A DNA stretch of 64,000 bases from Salipiger mucosus DSM 16094 (lineage in GTDB: Bacteria > Pseudomonadota > Alphaproteobacteria > Rhodobacterales > Rhodobacteraceae). The stretch is taken from assembly GCF_000442255.1 (NCBI RefSeq), contig NZ_KE557273.1, positions 973,661 to 1,037,660 on the forward strand, in the 5' to 3' direction. Both the position numbers and the translations under genes were made by a program. Each line of letters begins with the position of its first letter. Positions within the stretch are counted from its first letter, which is position 1. The notes beneath the pieces are model-generated. The model searched no databases. It worked only from the letters and a program-made list of their open reading frames with translations, and had not been told where the DNA came from. Below, piece by piece: positions 26,099-34,581 of this stretch.

Positions 26099-26813
26099 CC
26101 TGCGCGACCGCCTCGAGGCGCTCATGTCCGCGCGCGGCTTCCTGCTGCCGCACCACGGCGCCATGGCGGCGGGCGACCCGGCGCTGCACGAGGCCTATCT
26201 CGCCATGTATCGCGCGCTCACCGTCGATGAGCGCGCCCTCTCGCCGCTGGCCCGCGAATGCGCGTGGCTGACCCTGCTGGTCGTCGCCGAGGAGGCGATC
26301 GGCACGCACCACGTCTCGCTCTTCCTCGAACACGGCGGCACCGGCGCGCAGGCCGAGGCGCTGATATCCATGGCGGGTTTCGCCACCGGCCACGACGGGC
26401 TGCGCATGGCGCAGGGCGCCTGGGCCACGCTCCTGCCGGACCTCGACGCGCAGCGCGCCTACGACGACGGGCTCGCCGCGCTCAACGCGGGCCGGATCGA
26501 CCCGCAGACACTCGAACTCGCCATGCTCTGCGCCCAGGCCGCGCGCGGCGCGCAGGCGTCGGTGCGCCATCACCTCGCCCGCGCCTACGCGCAGGCGATC
26601 CCCGAGCCGCAGATGCTCGAGGCGCTCAGCTACGTCATCTGGCCCGTCGGCGTGAACCGCTTCGTCGAGGCCTGCGAGACCTGGCACGCCCTCCTGCAAT
26701 CCGGGGAGGTCACCCCCTCCGAGCCCTTCCGCACCTGGGCCGAGATGCCGGGGCAGGGGGCCTACGACGCTTCCGGCACAAGCCGTGTCGGCACCTTCGG
26801 AAAACGCAAATGA
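26091..26813 (+). CDS. Carboxymuconolactone decarboxylase/AhpD-like protein (second of a tandem pair)
   Basis: 240 residues, clearly a paralog of the preceding gene product. Both begin with a short helix then (G/A)(Y/F)LLPHHG, both have LS.(..)RE..WL..L..A.EA...HH, and both end with EPF.TW...PGQG. The Glu-x3-x-His-His cluster is conserved (EEAIGTHHVSLFLEHGG). The absence of a CxxC argues against peroxidase activity. The two proteins may form a heterodimer. The start at 26091 lies within the previous gene, indicating translational coupling. The gene overlaps the following NTF2-like gene by ATGA. Confidence 0.78.
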   Translation: MTDLRDRLEALMSARGFLLPHHGAMAAGDPALHEAYLAMYRALTVDERALSPLARECAWLTLLVVAEEAIGTHHVSLFLEHGGTGAQAEALISMAGFATGHDGLRMAQGAWATLLPDLDAQRAYDDGLAALNAGRIDPQTLELAMLCAQAARGAQASVRHHLARAYAQAIPEPQMLEALSYVIWPVGVNRFVEACETWHALLQSGEVTPSEPFRTWAEMPGQGAYDASGTSRVGTFGKRK

Positions 26814-27163
26814 CCCCGCGCACCACCGCACTCGCCTTCCTCGGCCACCTCGCCGAGGGCGCGCCCGACCGCGCCGCCGCACTGCTCGCCCCCGATGCCG
26901 TGATGACCTTCCCCGGCGGCGCCACCTTCCGCGACCTCGCGGAGCTCGCCGCCTGGTCCGCCCCGCGCTATGCCCGCATCGCCAAGCGGATCGAGCGCGC
27001 CGAGGAGAGCGCGGGCGCGGTCTACGTCAGCGGCACGCTCGAAGGCGCATGGCCCGACGGCACGCCCTTTTCCGGCATCCGCTTCATCGACCGCTTCGAG
27101 GTCGCGGACGGCCTGATCCTGCGGCAGGAGGTCTGGAACGACATGGCCGAACACCGTCCCTGA
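26810..27163 (+). CDS. SnoaL/NTF2-like domain protein
   Basis: 117-residue protein with the layout of the NTF2-like superfamily: an N-terminal helix with TTALAFLGHLAEGAPDRAAA, then LLAPDAVMTFPGGATF, and strands ending GTPFSGIRFIDRFEVADGLI and LRQEVWNDMAEHRP. SnoaL-like proteins act as polyketide cyclases, isomerases or hydrolases on ketone and enol substrates, and many are uncharacterised. ATG 26810 overlaps the preceding stop. It is the last plus-strand gene of module B and ends 16 bp from the convergent leuD stop. An isomerase or dehydratase role on the pathway intermediate would fit but is inference. Confidence 0.8.
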   Translation: MTPRTTALAFLGHLAEGAPDRAAALLAPDAVMTFPGGATFRDLAELAAWSAPRYARIAKRIERAEESAGAVYVSGTLEGAWPDGTPFSGIRFIDRFEVADGLILRQEVWNDMAEHRP

Positions 27164-27179
27164 GGGCCGGTCGCCGCGC

Positions 27180-27779
27180 TCAGGCCGGCCAGGTCCAGGG
27201 CTGCGCCCGCTTCCGGGTCTCGGCGAACGCGCCGATCTCGCTGTCGTGCGCGAGCGTCAGGTCGATGTCGTCCCAGCCGTTCATCAGCTTCTGCCGCCAC
27301 ACGCGGTCCAGCGTGAAGCCGACCGCGCCGCCCGGCGCCGAGATCGTCCCGGCCTCGAGATCCACCCGCATCTCGCAGGGGCAGGCCGCCAGCAGCGTCT
27401 CGACCGCCTCGGCGTCCAGCTGCGCGGGCAGCAGCCCGTTGTTCACCGCGTTCGACGAGAAGATGTCCCCGAAGCTCGGCGCGATCACCACGCGGAAGCC
27501 CGCGTCGACCAGCGCATAGACCGCCGCCTCGCGCGACGAGCCCGCCCCGAAGTTGCGCCGCGTCACGAGGATGCGCGCCGCCTCCGCCCCGGGCGCGTTC
27601 AGCGGAAAGTCCGGATCGGGCTGGCCCTCCGCGTCGTGGCGCAGGTCGTGCAGCAGGAAGCCGCCATAGCCCTCCGAGCGCGGCGTCGACATGAAGCGCG
27701 CCGGGATCAGCTGGTCGGTATCCACATTCTCCAGCGGCAGGGCCACGGCGCGGCCCTCCTGAACGGTCCATCCCGGCAT
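27180..27779 (-). CDS. leuD: 3-isopropylmalate dehydratase small subunit-type protein (LeuD)
   Basis: 199 residues, the swivelling small subunit of an aconitase-superfamily hydratase. It has VALPLENVDTDQLIPARFM at the start and the conserved ARILVTRRNFGAGSSREAAVYAL and PSFGDIFSSNAVNNGLLP. The length matches LeuD (~200). The start at 27779 overlaps the LeuC stop. The pair could serve leucine synthesis, but its place next to a GntR regulator and across from hydantoinase and lyase genes suggests a catabolic hydratase on a methylated dicarboxylate. Finding another leuCD elsewhere in the genome would support that. Confidence 0.9.
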   Translation of the reverse strand: MPGWTVQEGRAVALPLENVDTDQLIPARFMSTPRSEGYGGFLLHDLRHDAEGQPDPDFPLNAPGAEAARILVTRRNFGAGSSREAAVYALVDAGFRVVIAPSFGDIFSSNAVNNGLLPAQLDAEAVETLLAACPCEMRVDLEAGTISAPGGAVGFTLDRVWRQKLMNGWDDIDLTLAHDSEIGAFAETRKRAQPWTWPA

Positions 27780-29176
27780 CAGCTGCGTCCCTCCAGCAGG
27801 GGCCGCGCGTCGGTGATCGTGCCCGTGACGGCGGCGGCGGCGGCCATCGCGGGGCTCATCAGGTGCGTGCGTGCGCCCTGTCCCTGCCGGCCGCGGAAAT
27901 TGCGGTTCGTGGTCGAGGCGCAGCGCTTGCCGCTTTCCACCAGGTCGCCGTTCATGCCCACGCACATCGAACAGCCCGAGGCGACCCAGTCGAGGCCCGC
28001 CTCGGCAAAGATCCGGTCCAGCCCCTCCTGCTCGGCCTGCGCCTTCACCGCCGAGGACCCGGGCGAGATCATGCCCGGCACCACCGCCCGGCGCCCCTTG
28101 AGCACGGCGGCCGCGCTGCGCAGGTCCTCGATCCGGCCGTTTGTGCAGGACCCGATGAAGATCTGGTCCACCGGCGTGCCCGCCAGCGGCCGCCCCGCGC
28201 CCAGCCCCATGTAGTCGAGCGAGGCCGAGATCCGCCGCGCCTCCGCCTCTGTCTCTGCCCGCGCCGGGTCGGGCAGGGTGGCCGTCACCGGCAGCGCCTC
28301 TTCGGGCGAGGTGCCCCATGTCACGATGGGCGCGATCTCCGAGGCATCGAGCACCGCCTCGCGGTCGTATTCGGCATCCGCGTCCGGCGCGAGCGCCAGG
28401 AAGGCCTCGCAGGCGCGCTCCCACAGCGCCCCCTCGGGCGCGAAGGGCCGCCCCGCGATCCACTCCAGCGTCACCGCGTCGGGCGGCACCATGCCGCTGC
28501 GCGCGCCGCCCTCGATCGAGAGGTTGCACAGCGTCAGCCGTCCCTCGACGCTCAGGTCGCGCACCGCGCTGCCGGCATATTCGATCGCATGCCCGCGCGC
28601 CCCGTCGGCGCCCAGCGTCGAGATCCAGTTGAGCGCGATGTCCTTGGCGCCCACGCCCGGATGCAGCGCCCCCTCGACCCGCAGCCGCATGCGTTTGGGC
28701 TTCTTCTGCCAGATCGTCTGCGTCGCCAGCACATGCGCCACCTCGGTCGCGCCGATGCCGAAGGCATAGGCGCCAAGCGCGCCATGCGTCGCGGTGTGGC
28801 TGTCGCCGCAGACCACCAGCAGGCCCGGCAGCGTCAGCCCCTGTTCCGGCCCCGCAACGTGCACGATCCCCTGCCGCGGGTCCTTCACGCCGAAGAGCTC
28901 GATCCCGTGCCGCTCCGCGTTCCCGGTCAGCGTCGCGATCATCCGCGCGATGTCGGCACTGCGCGGCGCGCCCCGCGTCGGCACGTAGTGATCCGCCACC
29001 CCGAAGGTCAGCTCGGGATGCCGCACCCCCATGTCGCGCTCGGCGATCTTGGCGAAGGCATGGTGCGAGCCCTCGTGCACGAAGTGCCGGTCCACCCAGA
29101 GCAGCGAGGTCCCGTCCTCGCGGCGCAGGATCTCGTGGTCGTCCCAGAGCTTGTCGAGCGTCGTGCGCCCGCTCAT
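27779..29176 (-). CDS. leuC: 3-isopropylmalate dehydratase large subunit-type protein (LeuC)
   Basis: 465-residue 4Fe-4S hydratase. Characteristic regions are VDRHFVHEGSHHAF, CGDSHTATHGALGAYAFGIG and EVAHVLATQTIWQKKPKRMR. The cluster ligands lie in IFIGSCTNGR and SGCSMCVGMN, so all three cluster cysteines are present. The length matches bacterial LeuC (~466). It overlaps the GntR gene upstream by ATGA and the LeuD gene downstream by one base. The annotated substrate (isopropylmalate) is the family default; dimethylmaleate or citraconate hydratases share this fold and subunit structure. The operon is GntR-leuC-leuD. Confidence 0.92.
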   Translation of the reverse strand: MSGRTTLDKLWDDHEILRREDGTSLLWVDRHFVHEGSHHAFAKIAERDMGVRHPELTFGVADHYVPTRGAPRSADIARMIATLTGNAERHGIELFGVKDPRQGIVHVAGPEQGLTLPGLLVVCGDSHTATHGALGAYAFGIGATEVAHVLATQTIWQKKPKRMRLRVEGALHPGVGAKDIALNWISTLGADGARGHAIEYAGSAVRDLSVEGRLTLCNLSIEGGARSGMVPPDAVTLEWIAGRPFAPEGALWERACEAFLALAPDADAEYDREAVLDASEIAPIVTWGTSPEEALPVTATLPDPARAETEAEARRISASLDYMGLGAGRPLAGTPVDQIFIGSCTNGRIEDLRSAAAVLKGRRAVVPGMISPGSSAVKAQAEQEGLDRIFAEAGLDWVASGCSMCVGMNGDLVESGKRCASTTNRNFRGRQGQGARTHLMSPAMAAAAAVTGTITDARPLLEGRS

Positions 29177-29979
29177 TGCGCCGCCCGCTGCGCCGCGCCG
29201 GTCAGCACCGGCTCCCAGTGGCGGTCGTCGCCGCCGCCCACGCGGTTCAGCGTCAGCTCCAGCTGGAAGCGGTCCGGCCGGTAGAGCGCCGAGAGATACT
29301 CGATCCCCGCGCCGTCGGTGTCGTAGACCACCCGCATGAGCGAGATCAGCGCCGCGCCCACCGTGGTCTCCAGCGCCTCGGCGGTCTCGGGCGTCGCCAG
29401 CACGGCCGAAACGGTCTGCCGCGCGTGGTCGATGTGCACGCCGCGCCGCTCCAGCAGCCGGAACAGCGGCGTGCTCGCGAGATCGGCCTCGGAATAGCTC
29501 TGCGCGATGCGCTCGGGGACATAGGTGGTGAGGTGCGAAAAGGCCTTGTCGCTGGCAAGGCGCAGGCGCACCGCGCGCTGCACCCGCTCGCCCGCCTGCA
29601 GGTTCAGCGCCTCCGAGACCGGCGGCGGCGGCGCGACATAGGCAAAGGACAGCAGCCGCGCGGTGGTCTCGTCGGCCATGCGCTGCAGCTGCGGCATCAG
29701 CGTCGCGAAATCGGCCTTGAGCTGCACCGGCGTCGAGCTGGGCTGCCTTACAACCGTGCCACTGCCCGCGCGCCGCTCGACCAGCCCGTCGCCCACCAGC
29801 GCATCCAGCGCCCGCCGGATCGTCACGCGCGAGACGCCATGCGTCTCCGCCAGCTTCAGCTCGCCCGGCAGCGCCTGGCCGGGGGCATGGGTGCCGCCCA
29901 TGATCTCGTCCCGCAGAAGCAGGTAGATGCGGCGGGCCTTGCCGCCCTCGGGTGCCGTTGCGCCGTTGTGTACCGTCAT
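29173..29979 (-). CDS. GntR-family transcriptional regulator, HutC subfamily
   Basis: 268-residue regulator. The winged helix-turn-helix spans about residues 15-80: ARRIYLLLRDEIMGGTHAPG, LPGELKLAETHGVSRVTIRR and GLVERRAGSGTVV. The C-terminal UTRA-type sensor domain follows (LRLASDKAFSHLTTYVPERI, then VHIDHARQTVSAVLATPETA). ATG 29979 is chosen because GGAGGAG lies just upstream; a reading from 30036 would cross the AT-rich operator region. It is the first gene of the operon with leuC and leuD and lies divergent to the hydantoinase genes, with inverted repeats between. It probably represses both directions until an organic-acid or imide ligand binds. Confidence 0.92.
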   Translation of the reverse strand: MTVHNGATAPEGGKARRIYLLLRDEIMGGTHAPGQALPGELKLAETHGVSRVTIRRALDALVGDGLVERRAGSGTVVRQPSSTPVQLKADFATLMPQLQRMADETTARLLSFAYVAPPPPVSEALNLQAGERVQRAVRLRLASDKAFSHLTTYVPERIAQSYSEADLASTPLFRLLERRGVHIDHARQTVSAVLATPETAEALETTVGAALISLMRVVYDTDGAGIEYLSALYRPDRFQLELTLNRVGGGDDRHWEPVLTGAAQRAAQ

Positions 29980-30149
29980 GACCACTGCCTCCTCCGAACT
30001 GGCGCCCCACCTAGGCGCCCTGACCACATCATGCAACTGTTCTGTATTTTTGCCACCAGTAAATATCCCGGGTTGAAAGCCAAAAATTTGTATTTTAAAA
30101 AATACAGGATGCCGGTAGGCTGATCAACAGAAATCAGGGAGTCGCGTGG
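29980..30149. promoter_or_regulatory. Divergent promoter/operator region with AT-rich inverted repeats
   Basis: This 170-bp spacer separates the GntR-leuCD operon and the hydantoinase operon. A compact palindrome GTATTT-TAAA-AAATAC lies at 30090-30105. A longer pair of arms, CTGTATTTTT at 30042-30051 and AAAAATACAG at 30098-30107, forms a perfect 10-bp inverted repeat with 46 bases between. HutC-type regulators bind short palindromes of the TTGTAT...ATACAA kind, so these are good operator candidates. GGGAG at 30138-30142 is the probable ribosome-binding site of the hydantoinase B gene. Confidence 0.6.
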
Positions 30150-31901
30150 ATGAGCAACGCCGGAACGGCCCAGACGGTCCCGGATACCGGGGCACAGGAC
30201 CCGGCAGGGGACCGGGGCATCGACCCGATCACGCTGGCGATTCTCGCCGGCCGGATGGAACAGATCGCGGACGAGATGGACGCCACGCTCTTCCGCTCGG
30301 CCTTCAACCCGATCATCGCCGAGGCCCATGACGCCAGCCACGGCATCTACCACCCGCAGACCGGCGAGACGATGGTGCAGGGCAAGAACGGCCTGCCGAT
30401 CTTCGTGGGCGTCATGGCCTTTGCCGTGAAGGCGGTCATCGACAAGGCGGCCGAACAGGGCGGTCCGAAGGACGGCGACGTCTGGATCTTCAACGACGCC
30501 CACATCGGCGGCACGCACCTGTCGGACATGCGCCTCGTGCGGCCCTACTTCCGCAACGGCGAGCTCTTCTGCTGGCTGGCCTCCGTCGGCCACTGGCACG
30601 ACGTCGGCGGCGCGGTGCCCGGCAACTACAATCCCGCCGCGACCGAGGTCTTCCAGGAGGCGGTCGTGCTGCCCCCGGTGAAATTCGTCTCCGAGGGCGA
30701 GCTGCGGACCGACATCCTCGACATCATCCTGCGCAACACCCGCCTGCCGCAGTCGGCCGAGGGCGACGTCAACGGCCAGCTCGGCGCGCTGGATCTCGGG
30801 ATCAAGCGCATGGATGCGCTGCTCGACGAATACGGCGGCGCGACCGTGACCGGGGCGCTCGCGGCGCTCTCGGCACGCGCCGAGACGCTCATGCGCAAGG
30901 AGGTCGACGCGCTGCCCGACGGCCGGTGGGAGGCCGAGGACTTCCTCGACAACGACGGCATCACCGACGCGCCGCTGCCGATCCGGGTTGCGCTCGAGAT
31001 CCGGGGCGACCGGCTCAGCCTCGACTTCACCGGCTCCGCGCCGCAGGTGGCAGGGCCCATCAACATCGCGCTGCCCACCTCGATCGCCTGCGTCTACGTG
31101 GCAATCAAGCACATCTTCCCCGCGCTCCCGGCCAACGCCGGCGTCATGCGCCCCATCGACATCACGGTGCCCGAGCACTCGCTCCTCTCGGCCGAGTTTC
31201 CCGCCCCCACCGGCGGCTACACCGAGACCATCCTGCGCATGATCGACGTGATCTTCTCGGCCGCCTCGCAGGCCGCCCCGGACCGCGTGGTCGCCAATGC
31301 CTACGGCACGATCAACGCGCTCTCCATCGCGGGCAGGAAGTCGAACGGCCAGCGCTGGGTGATGTTCAGCTTCTACGGCGGCGGCCACGGCGGCACGCCC
31401 GAGGGCAACGGCCTCAACCACGGCTCCGCGCCCATCTCGATGGCGACCATCCCGCCGGTCGAGATCCTCGAGGCGGCCTACCCGGTGGCCTTCCGCCAGT
31501 GGGCCCTGCGCGAGGGCTCGGCCGGTCCCGGCATGCACCGCGGCGGGCTCGGCGCGGTCTACGAGATCGAGGTGCTGGAAGAGAACGGCGCCGAGGCCTT
31601 CTTCTTCGGCGAGCGGGGCAAGTTCCCGCCCAAGGGCGTCAACGGCGGCGGCGACGCGGCCGTGAACCGCTTCGACTACGAACAGGACGACGGCTGGCAC
31701 CAGCCGCCGATGACCTCGAAGATGCGCGGCATCACGTTGCGGCAGGGCCAGAAGGTCCGCTTGCAGAGCCCCGGCGGCGGCGGCTACGGGCCCGCCGCGG
31801 ACCGGCCCGCGCCCGAGGTCGCCCGCGACGTGGCGCTCGGATACCTCTCGGCGGAACAGGCCGACCAGCAATACGGAACCGCCTGGAGGAAGAACGCATG
31901 A
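30150..31901 (+). CDS. Hydantoinase B/oxoprolinase family protein (HyuB type)
   Basis: 583-residue subunit of an ATP-dependent N-methylhydantoinase/5-oxoprolinase/acetone carboxylase-type enzyme. Hallmarks include ITLAILAGRMEQIADEMDATLFRSAFNPII near the N-terminus (quoted here only to mark residues ~25-55), DGDVWIFNDAHIGGTHLSDM, GHWHDVGGAVPGNYN, GPINIALPTSIACVY and GGGHGGTPEGNGLNHG. The usual length is about 520-590. It overlaps the HyuA gene by ATGA, and the two subunits form a complex that cleaves cyclic imides or lactams at the cost of ATP. Directed by the palindromic region upstream and probably controlled by the GntR protein. Confidence 0.93.
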   Translation: MSNAGTAQTVPDTGAQDPAGDRGIDPITLAILAGRMEQIADEMDATLFRSAFNPIIAEAHDASHGIYHPQTGETMVQGKNGLPIFVGVMAFAVKAVIDKAAEQGGPKDGDVWIFNDAHIGGTHLSDMRLVRPYFRNGELFCWLASVGHWHDVGGAVPGNYNPAATEVFQEAVVLPPVKFVSEGELRTDILDIILRNTRLPQSAEGDVNGQLGALDLGIKRMDALLDEYGGATVTGALAALSARAETLMRKEVDALPDGRWEAEDFLDNDGITDAPLPIRVALEIRGDRLSLDFTGSAPQVAGPINIALPTSIACVYVAIKHIFPALPANAGVMRPIDITVPEHSLLSAEFPAPTGGYTETILRMIDVIFSAASQAAPDRVVANAYGTINALSIAGRKSNGQRWVMFSFYGGGHGGTPEGNGLNHGSAPISMATIPPVEILEAAYPVAFRQWALREGSAGPGMHRGGLGAVYEIEVLEENGAEAFFFGERGKFPPKGVNGGGDAAVNRFDYEQDDGWHQPPMTSKMRGITLRQGQKVRLQSPGGGGYGPAADRPAPEVARDVALGYLSAEQADQQYGTAWRKNA

Positions 31902-33967
31902 GCCTCGGCAGCATCATCGGGGTCGACGTCGGCGGCACCTTCACCGACGTCTTCTCGCTCGACCTGACCACAGGCGAGACCGGCGTCGCCAAGGTCCCCA
32001 CGACCCGGCCCGACCAGTCCGGCGGCTTCCTCGACGGCATCCGCGCGGCGCAGCCCGACATGGGCCACATCCGCTCGCTCGTGCACGGCACCACCGCCGG
32101 CACCAACGCGCTGCTCGAGCGCAAGGGCGCCATGACCGGCGTCATCACCACCACCGGCTTCCGCGACGTGCTCGAGATGCGCCGCCGCGACCGGCCCCGC
32201 ACCTGGGGCCTGCGCGGCGACTTCCTGCCCGTCGTGCCGCGCGACCTGCGCATGGAGGTGCCCGAGCGGGTGCTCTCCGACGGCACCGTCGAGCAGGCGG
32301 TCGATCTCGACGCCGTGCGCGCCGCCGCCGCCGCCCTGCGCGACAAGGGCTGCGAGGCCGTCGTCGTGCTCTTCGTCAACGCCTATGCCAACCCCGCCAA
32401 CGAGCAGGCCGCCGTCGCCGCCCTGCGCGAGGTCTGGCCGAACCCGCACGTCGCGGGATCGTCCGAGATCCTGCCCGAGATCCGCGAGTTCGAGCGGTTC
32501 TCGACCACCGCGCTCAACGGCTACCTGCAGCCCGAGGTGGCGGGCTACCTCGCCCGGCTGGAAACCGCGCTCAAGGGCGGAGGCTTCGGCGGCGAGTTCA
32601 TGATCGTGCAGTCCAACGGCGGCGTCATGTCGGTCGAGACCGCCTGCCAGCGCCCCGTGCGCACCGCGCTCTCCGGCCCCTCGGCGGGGGTGATCGCGGC
32701 GGGCTACATCGCCGAGACGGCGGGCTACGCCAACCTCATCACCGGCGACATGGGCGGCACCAGCTTCGACGTGTCGATGATCGTGGACGGCGAGACCGTG
32801 GTCTCGCCCCAGACCTCCATCGACTTCGGCATGGTCGTGCGCACGCCCATGATCGAGATCGCCACCATCGGCGCGGGCGGCGGCTCCATCGCCTCGGTCG
32901 ATGCCGGCGGGCTGCTGACCATCGGGCCGGAAAGCGCGGGCTCGAACCCCGGGCCCGTCGCCTACGGCCGCGGCAACACCCGGCCCACCGTCACCGACGC
33001 CAACATCGTGCTGGGCCGCATCGACGCGACCCGCCCGCTGGGCAAGGGTCTCGGCACGCTCGACCTCGAGGCCGCCAAGGCCGCCATCGACGAACACGTG
33101 GCAAAGCCCCTCGGCCTCGGCGTCATGGAGGCGGCCGAGGCCATCGTGCGCGTCGCCAACTCGCGCATGGCCGGGGCCATCCGCCTCGTCAGCATCGAGC
33201 GCGGCCACGACCCGGCCAAGTTCGCCTACATGCCCTTCGGCGGCGGCGGCGCGCTGCACACCGGCGCGATGATCGACGAGGTCGGCATCGGCCGCGCCCT
33301 GATCCCGCGCTTCCCCGGCGTGACCTCCGCGATGGGCTGCGTCATCGCCGACATGCGGCAGGACTTCGTGCAGACGCTGAACGCCACCCTCGACGGGCTC
33401 GACCTCGAGGCGCTCACCGGCTTCATGCAGCAGCACCACGACGACGGGCAGGCGGTGCTCGACGGCGCCGGCTCGGAGTTCGCCGCCCGCGAGACCCGCT
33501 TCGAGCTCGACATGGCCTATGTCGGCCAGACCCACACCGTCTCGGTGCCGATCCCCGTCACCGTCGGGAACGGCACCGTCACCGCCCCCACGCGCGAGGC
33601 CGTCCGCAGCGCCTTCGAGACCGCCTACCACGGTCTCTACGGCCGCCTGCTGAAGTCGGGCGTCCGGGTGCTGAACCTGCGCTCGACCGTCATCGGCACG
33701 CGCCCCAAGTTCGACCTCTCGCGCCTCGCACCGCCCGCCGACGCCACCGAGGAGGCCGCCGCGCGCGGCACCCGGCCGGTCTTCGTGCGCGGCGCGTGGC
33801 AGGAGGCCCGCGTGCTGGCGCGCCTCGACCTGCCGGTCGGCGCCCGCGTCGAGGGCCCCGCGGTGCTGGAACAACCCGACGCCACGATCTTCGTGGAGCC
33901 CTGGCTCGTCGCCATCGTCGACCCCTACGGAAACGTCCTTATCGAAAGAAAGGAAGGCCAGGCATGA
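31898..33967 (+). CDS. Hydantoinase A/oxoprolinase family protein (HyuA type)
   Basis: 689-residue ATP-binding subunit with the ASKHA fold. The N-terminal phosphate loop is IIGVDVGGTFTDVFSL. Other conserved parts are LVHGTTAGTNALLERKG, SNGGVMSVETACQRPVRT, LSGPSAGVIAAGY, ITGDMGGTSFDVSMI and a Gly-rich FGGGGALH. Length is normal for HyuA (~690). The preceding AGGAAG provides the ribosome-binding site and the ATG overlaps the HyuB stop. The pair hydrolyses hydantoin, oxoproline or related ring amides; the exact ring is unknown. It overlaps the next gene (isochorismatase fold) by ATGA. Confidence 0.93.
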   Translation: MSLGSIIGVDVGGTFTDVFSLDLTTGETGVAKVPTTRPDQSGGFLDGIRAAQPDMGHIRSLVHGTTAGTNALLERKGAMTGVITTTGFRDVLEMRRRDRPRTWGLRGDFLPVVPRDLRMEVPERVLSDGTVEQAVDLDAVRAAAAALRDKGCEAVVVLFVNAYANPANEQAAVAALREVWPNPHVAGSSEILPEIREFERFSTTALNGYLQPEVAGYLARLETALKGGGFGGEFMIVQSNGGVMSVETACQRPVRTALSGPSAGVIAAGYIAETAGYANLITGDMGGTSFDVSMIVDGETVVSPQTSIDFGMVVRTPMIEIATIGAGGGSIASVDAGGLLTIGPESAGSNPGPVAYGRGNTRPTVTDANIVLGRIDATRPLGKGLGTLDLEAAKAAIDEHVAKPLGLGVMEAAEAIVRVANSRMAGAIRLVSIERGHDPAKFAYMPFGGGGALHTGAMIDEVGIGRALIPRFPGVTSAMGCVIADMRQDFVQTLNATLDGLDLEALTGFMQQHHDDGQAVLDGAGSEFAARETRFELDMAYVGQTHTVSVPIPVTVGNGTVTAPTREAVRSAFETAYHGLYGRLLKSGVRVLNLRSTVIGTRPKFDLSRLAPPADATEEAAARGTRPVFVRGAWQEARVLARLDLPVGARVEGPAVLEQPDATIFVEPWLVAIVDPYGNVLIERKEGQA

Positions 33968-34581
33968 GCGGAGGCCCCATCGACCCGGCGAAGACCGCGC
34001 TGGTGACCATCGACCTCACCAACGATTTCCTCCACCCCGAGGGCGCCTACGGGCGCGCGGGGCAGGGCACGCCCGAGCTCGCGGCGCTGCCCCTGCGCGT
34101 GGCCCCGATCCTGCCCGCGCTGCGCGCCCGGGGCGGGCTCTTCGCCTCGGTGCAGTTCACCATCGAGCACGTGCGCGGCCGGCCCTTCCTCGTCTCGCCG
34201 CACCTGCACGAGCTGCGCCCCTTCCTCGCCGAGGGCGACTTCGCCCCGGACAGCTGGGGCAACAAGGTGGTCGAGACCCTCTCGCCGCCCGACGTCGAGA
34301 TCGAGAAGGTCGCCTATTCCGCCTTCTACCAGACCCGCATGGAGCACGTCATGAACGCGCTCGGCATCGACACCCTCGTCGTCGCGGGCATCGTCACCAA
34401 CGGCGGCGTCGCCTCGACGGTGCGCGACGCGCATATGCGCGGCTACCGCATCATCCTGCTGACCGACGGCTGCGGGGCCTTCCGCACGGATGTCCACGAC
34501 GCGACGCTGATCGCGCTCGGCTCGGTGTCCGAGCAGGAGACCTGCGCCGATTTCCTTGCCCGACCGGAGCTGACCGCATGA
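33964..34581 (+). CDS. Isochorismatase-fold hydrolase lacking the catalytic Cys
   Basis: 205-residue protein of the cysteine-hydrolase/isochorismatase superfamily. The catalytic Asp is D17 (LVTIDLTNDFLHPEG) and the Lys is K115 (IEKVAYSAFYQTRM). The third residue should be Cys in G-x2-T-x2-C-V; here the motif is GIVTNGGVASTVRDA, so position 148 is Gly. Amidases of the family (nicotinamidase, N-carbamoylsarcosine amidase) need the Cys, while true isochorismatases use Asp and Lys with Gly at that site. The protein may hydrolyse a vinyl ether or an enamine rather than an amide. It is coupled to HyuA and to the lyase gene by ATGA overlaps. Confidence 0.88.
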   Translation: MSGGPIDPAKTALVTIDLTNDFLHPEGAYGRAGQGTPELAALPLRVAPILPALRARGGLFASVQFTIEHVRGRPFLVSPHLHELRPFLAEGDFAPDSWGNKVVETLSPPDVEIEKVAYSAFYQTRMEHVMNALGIDTLVVAGIVTNGGVASTVRDAHMRGYRIILLTDGCGAFRTDVHDATLIALGSVSEQETCADFLARPELTA

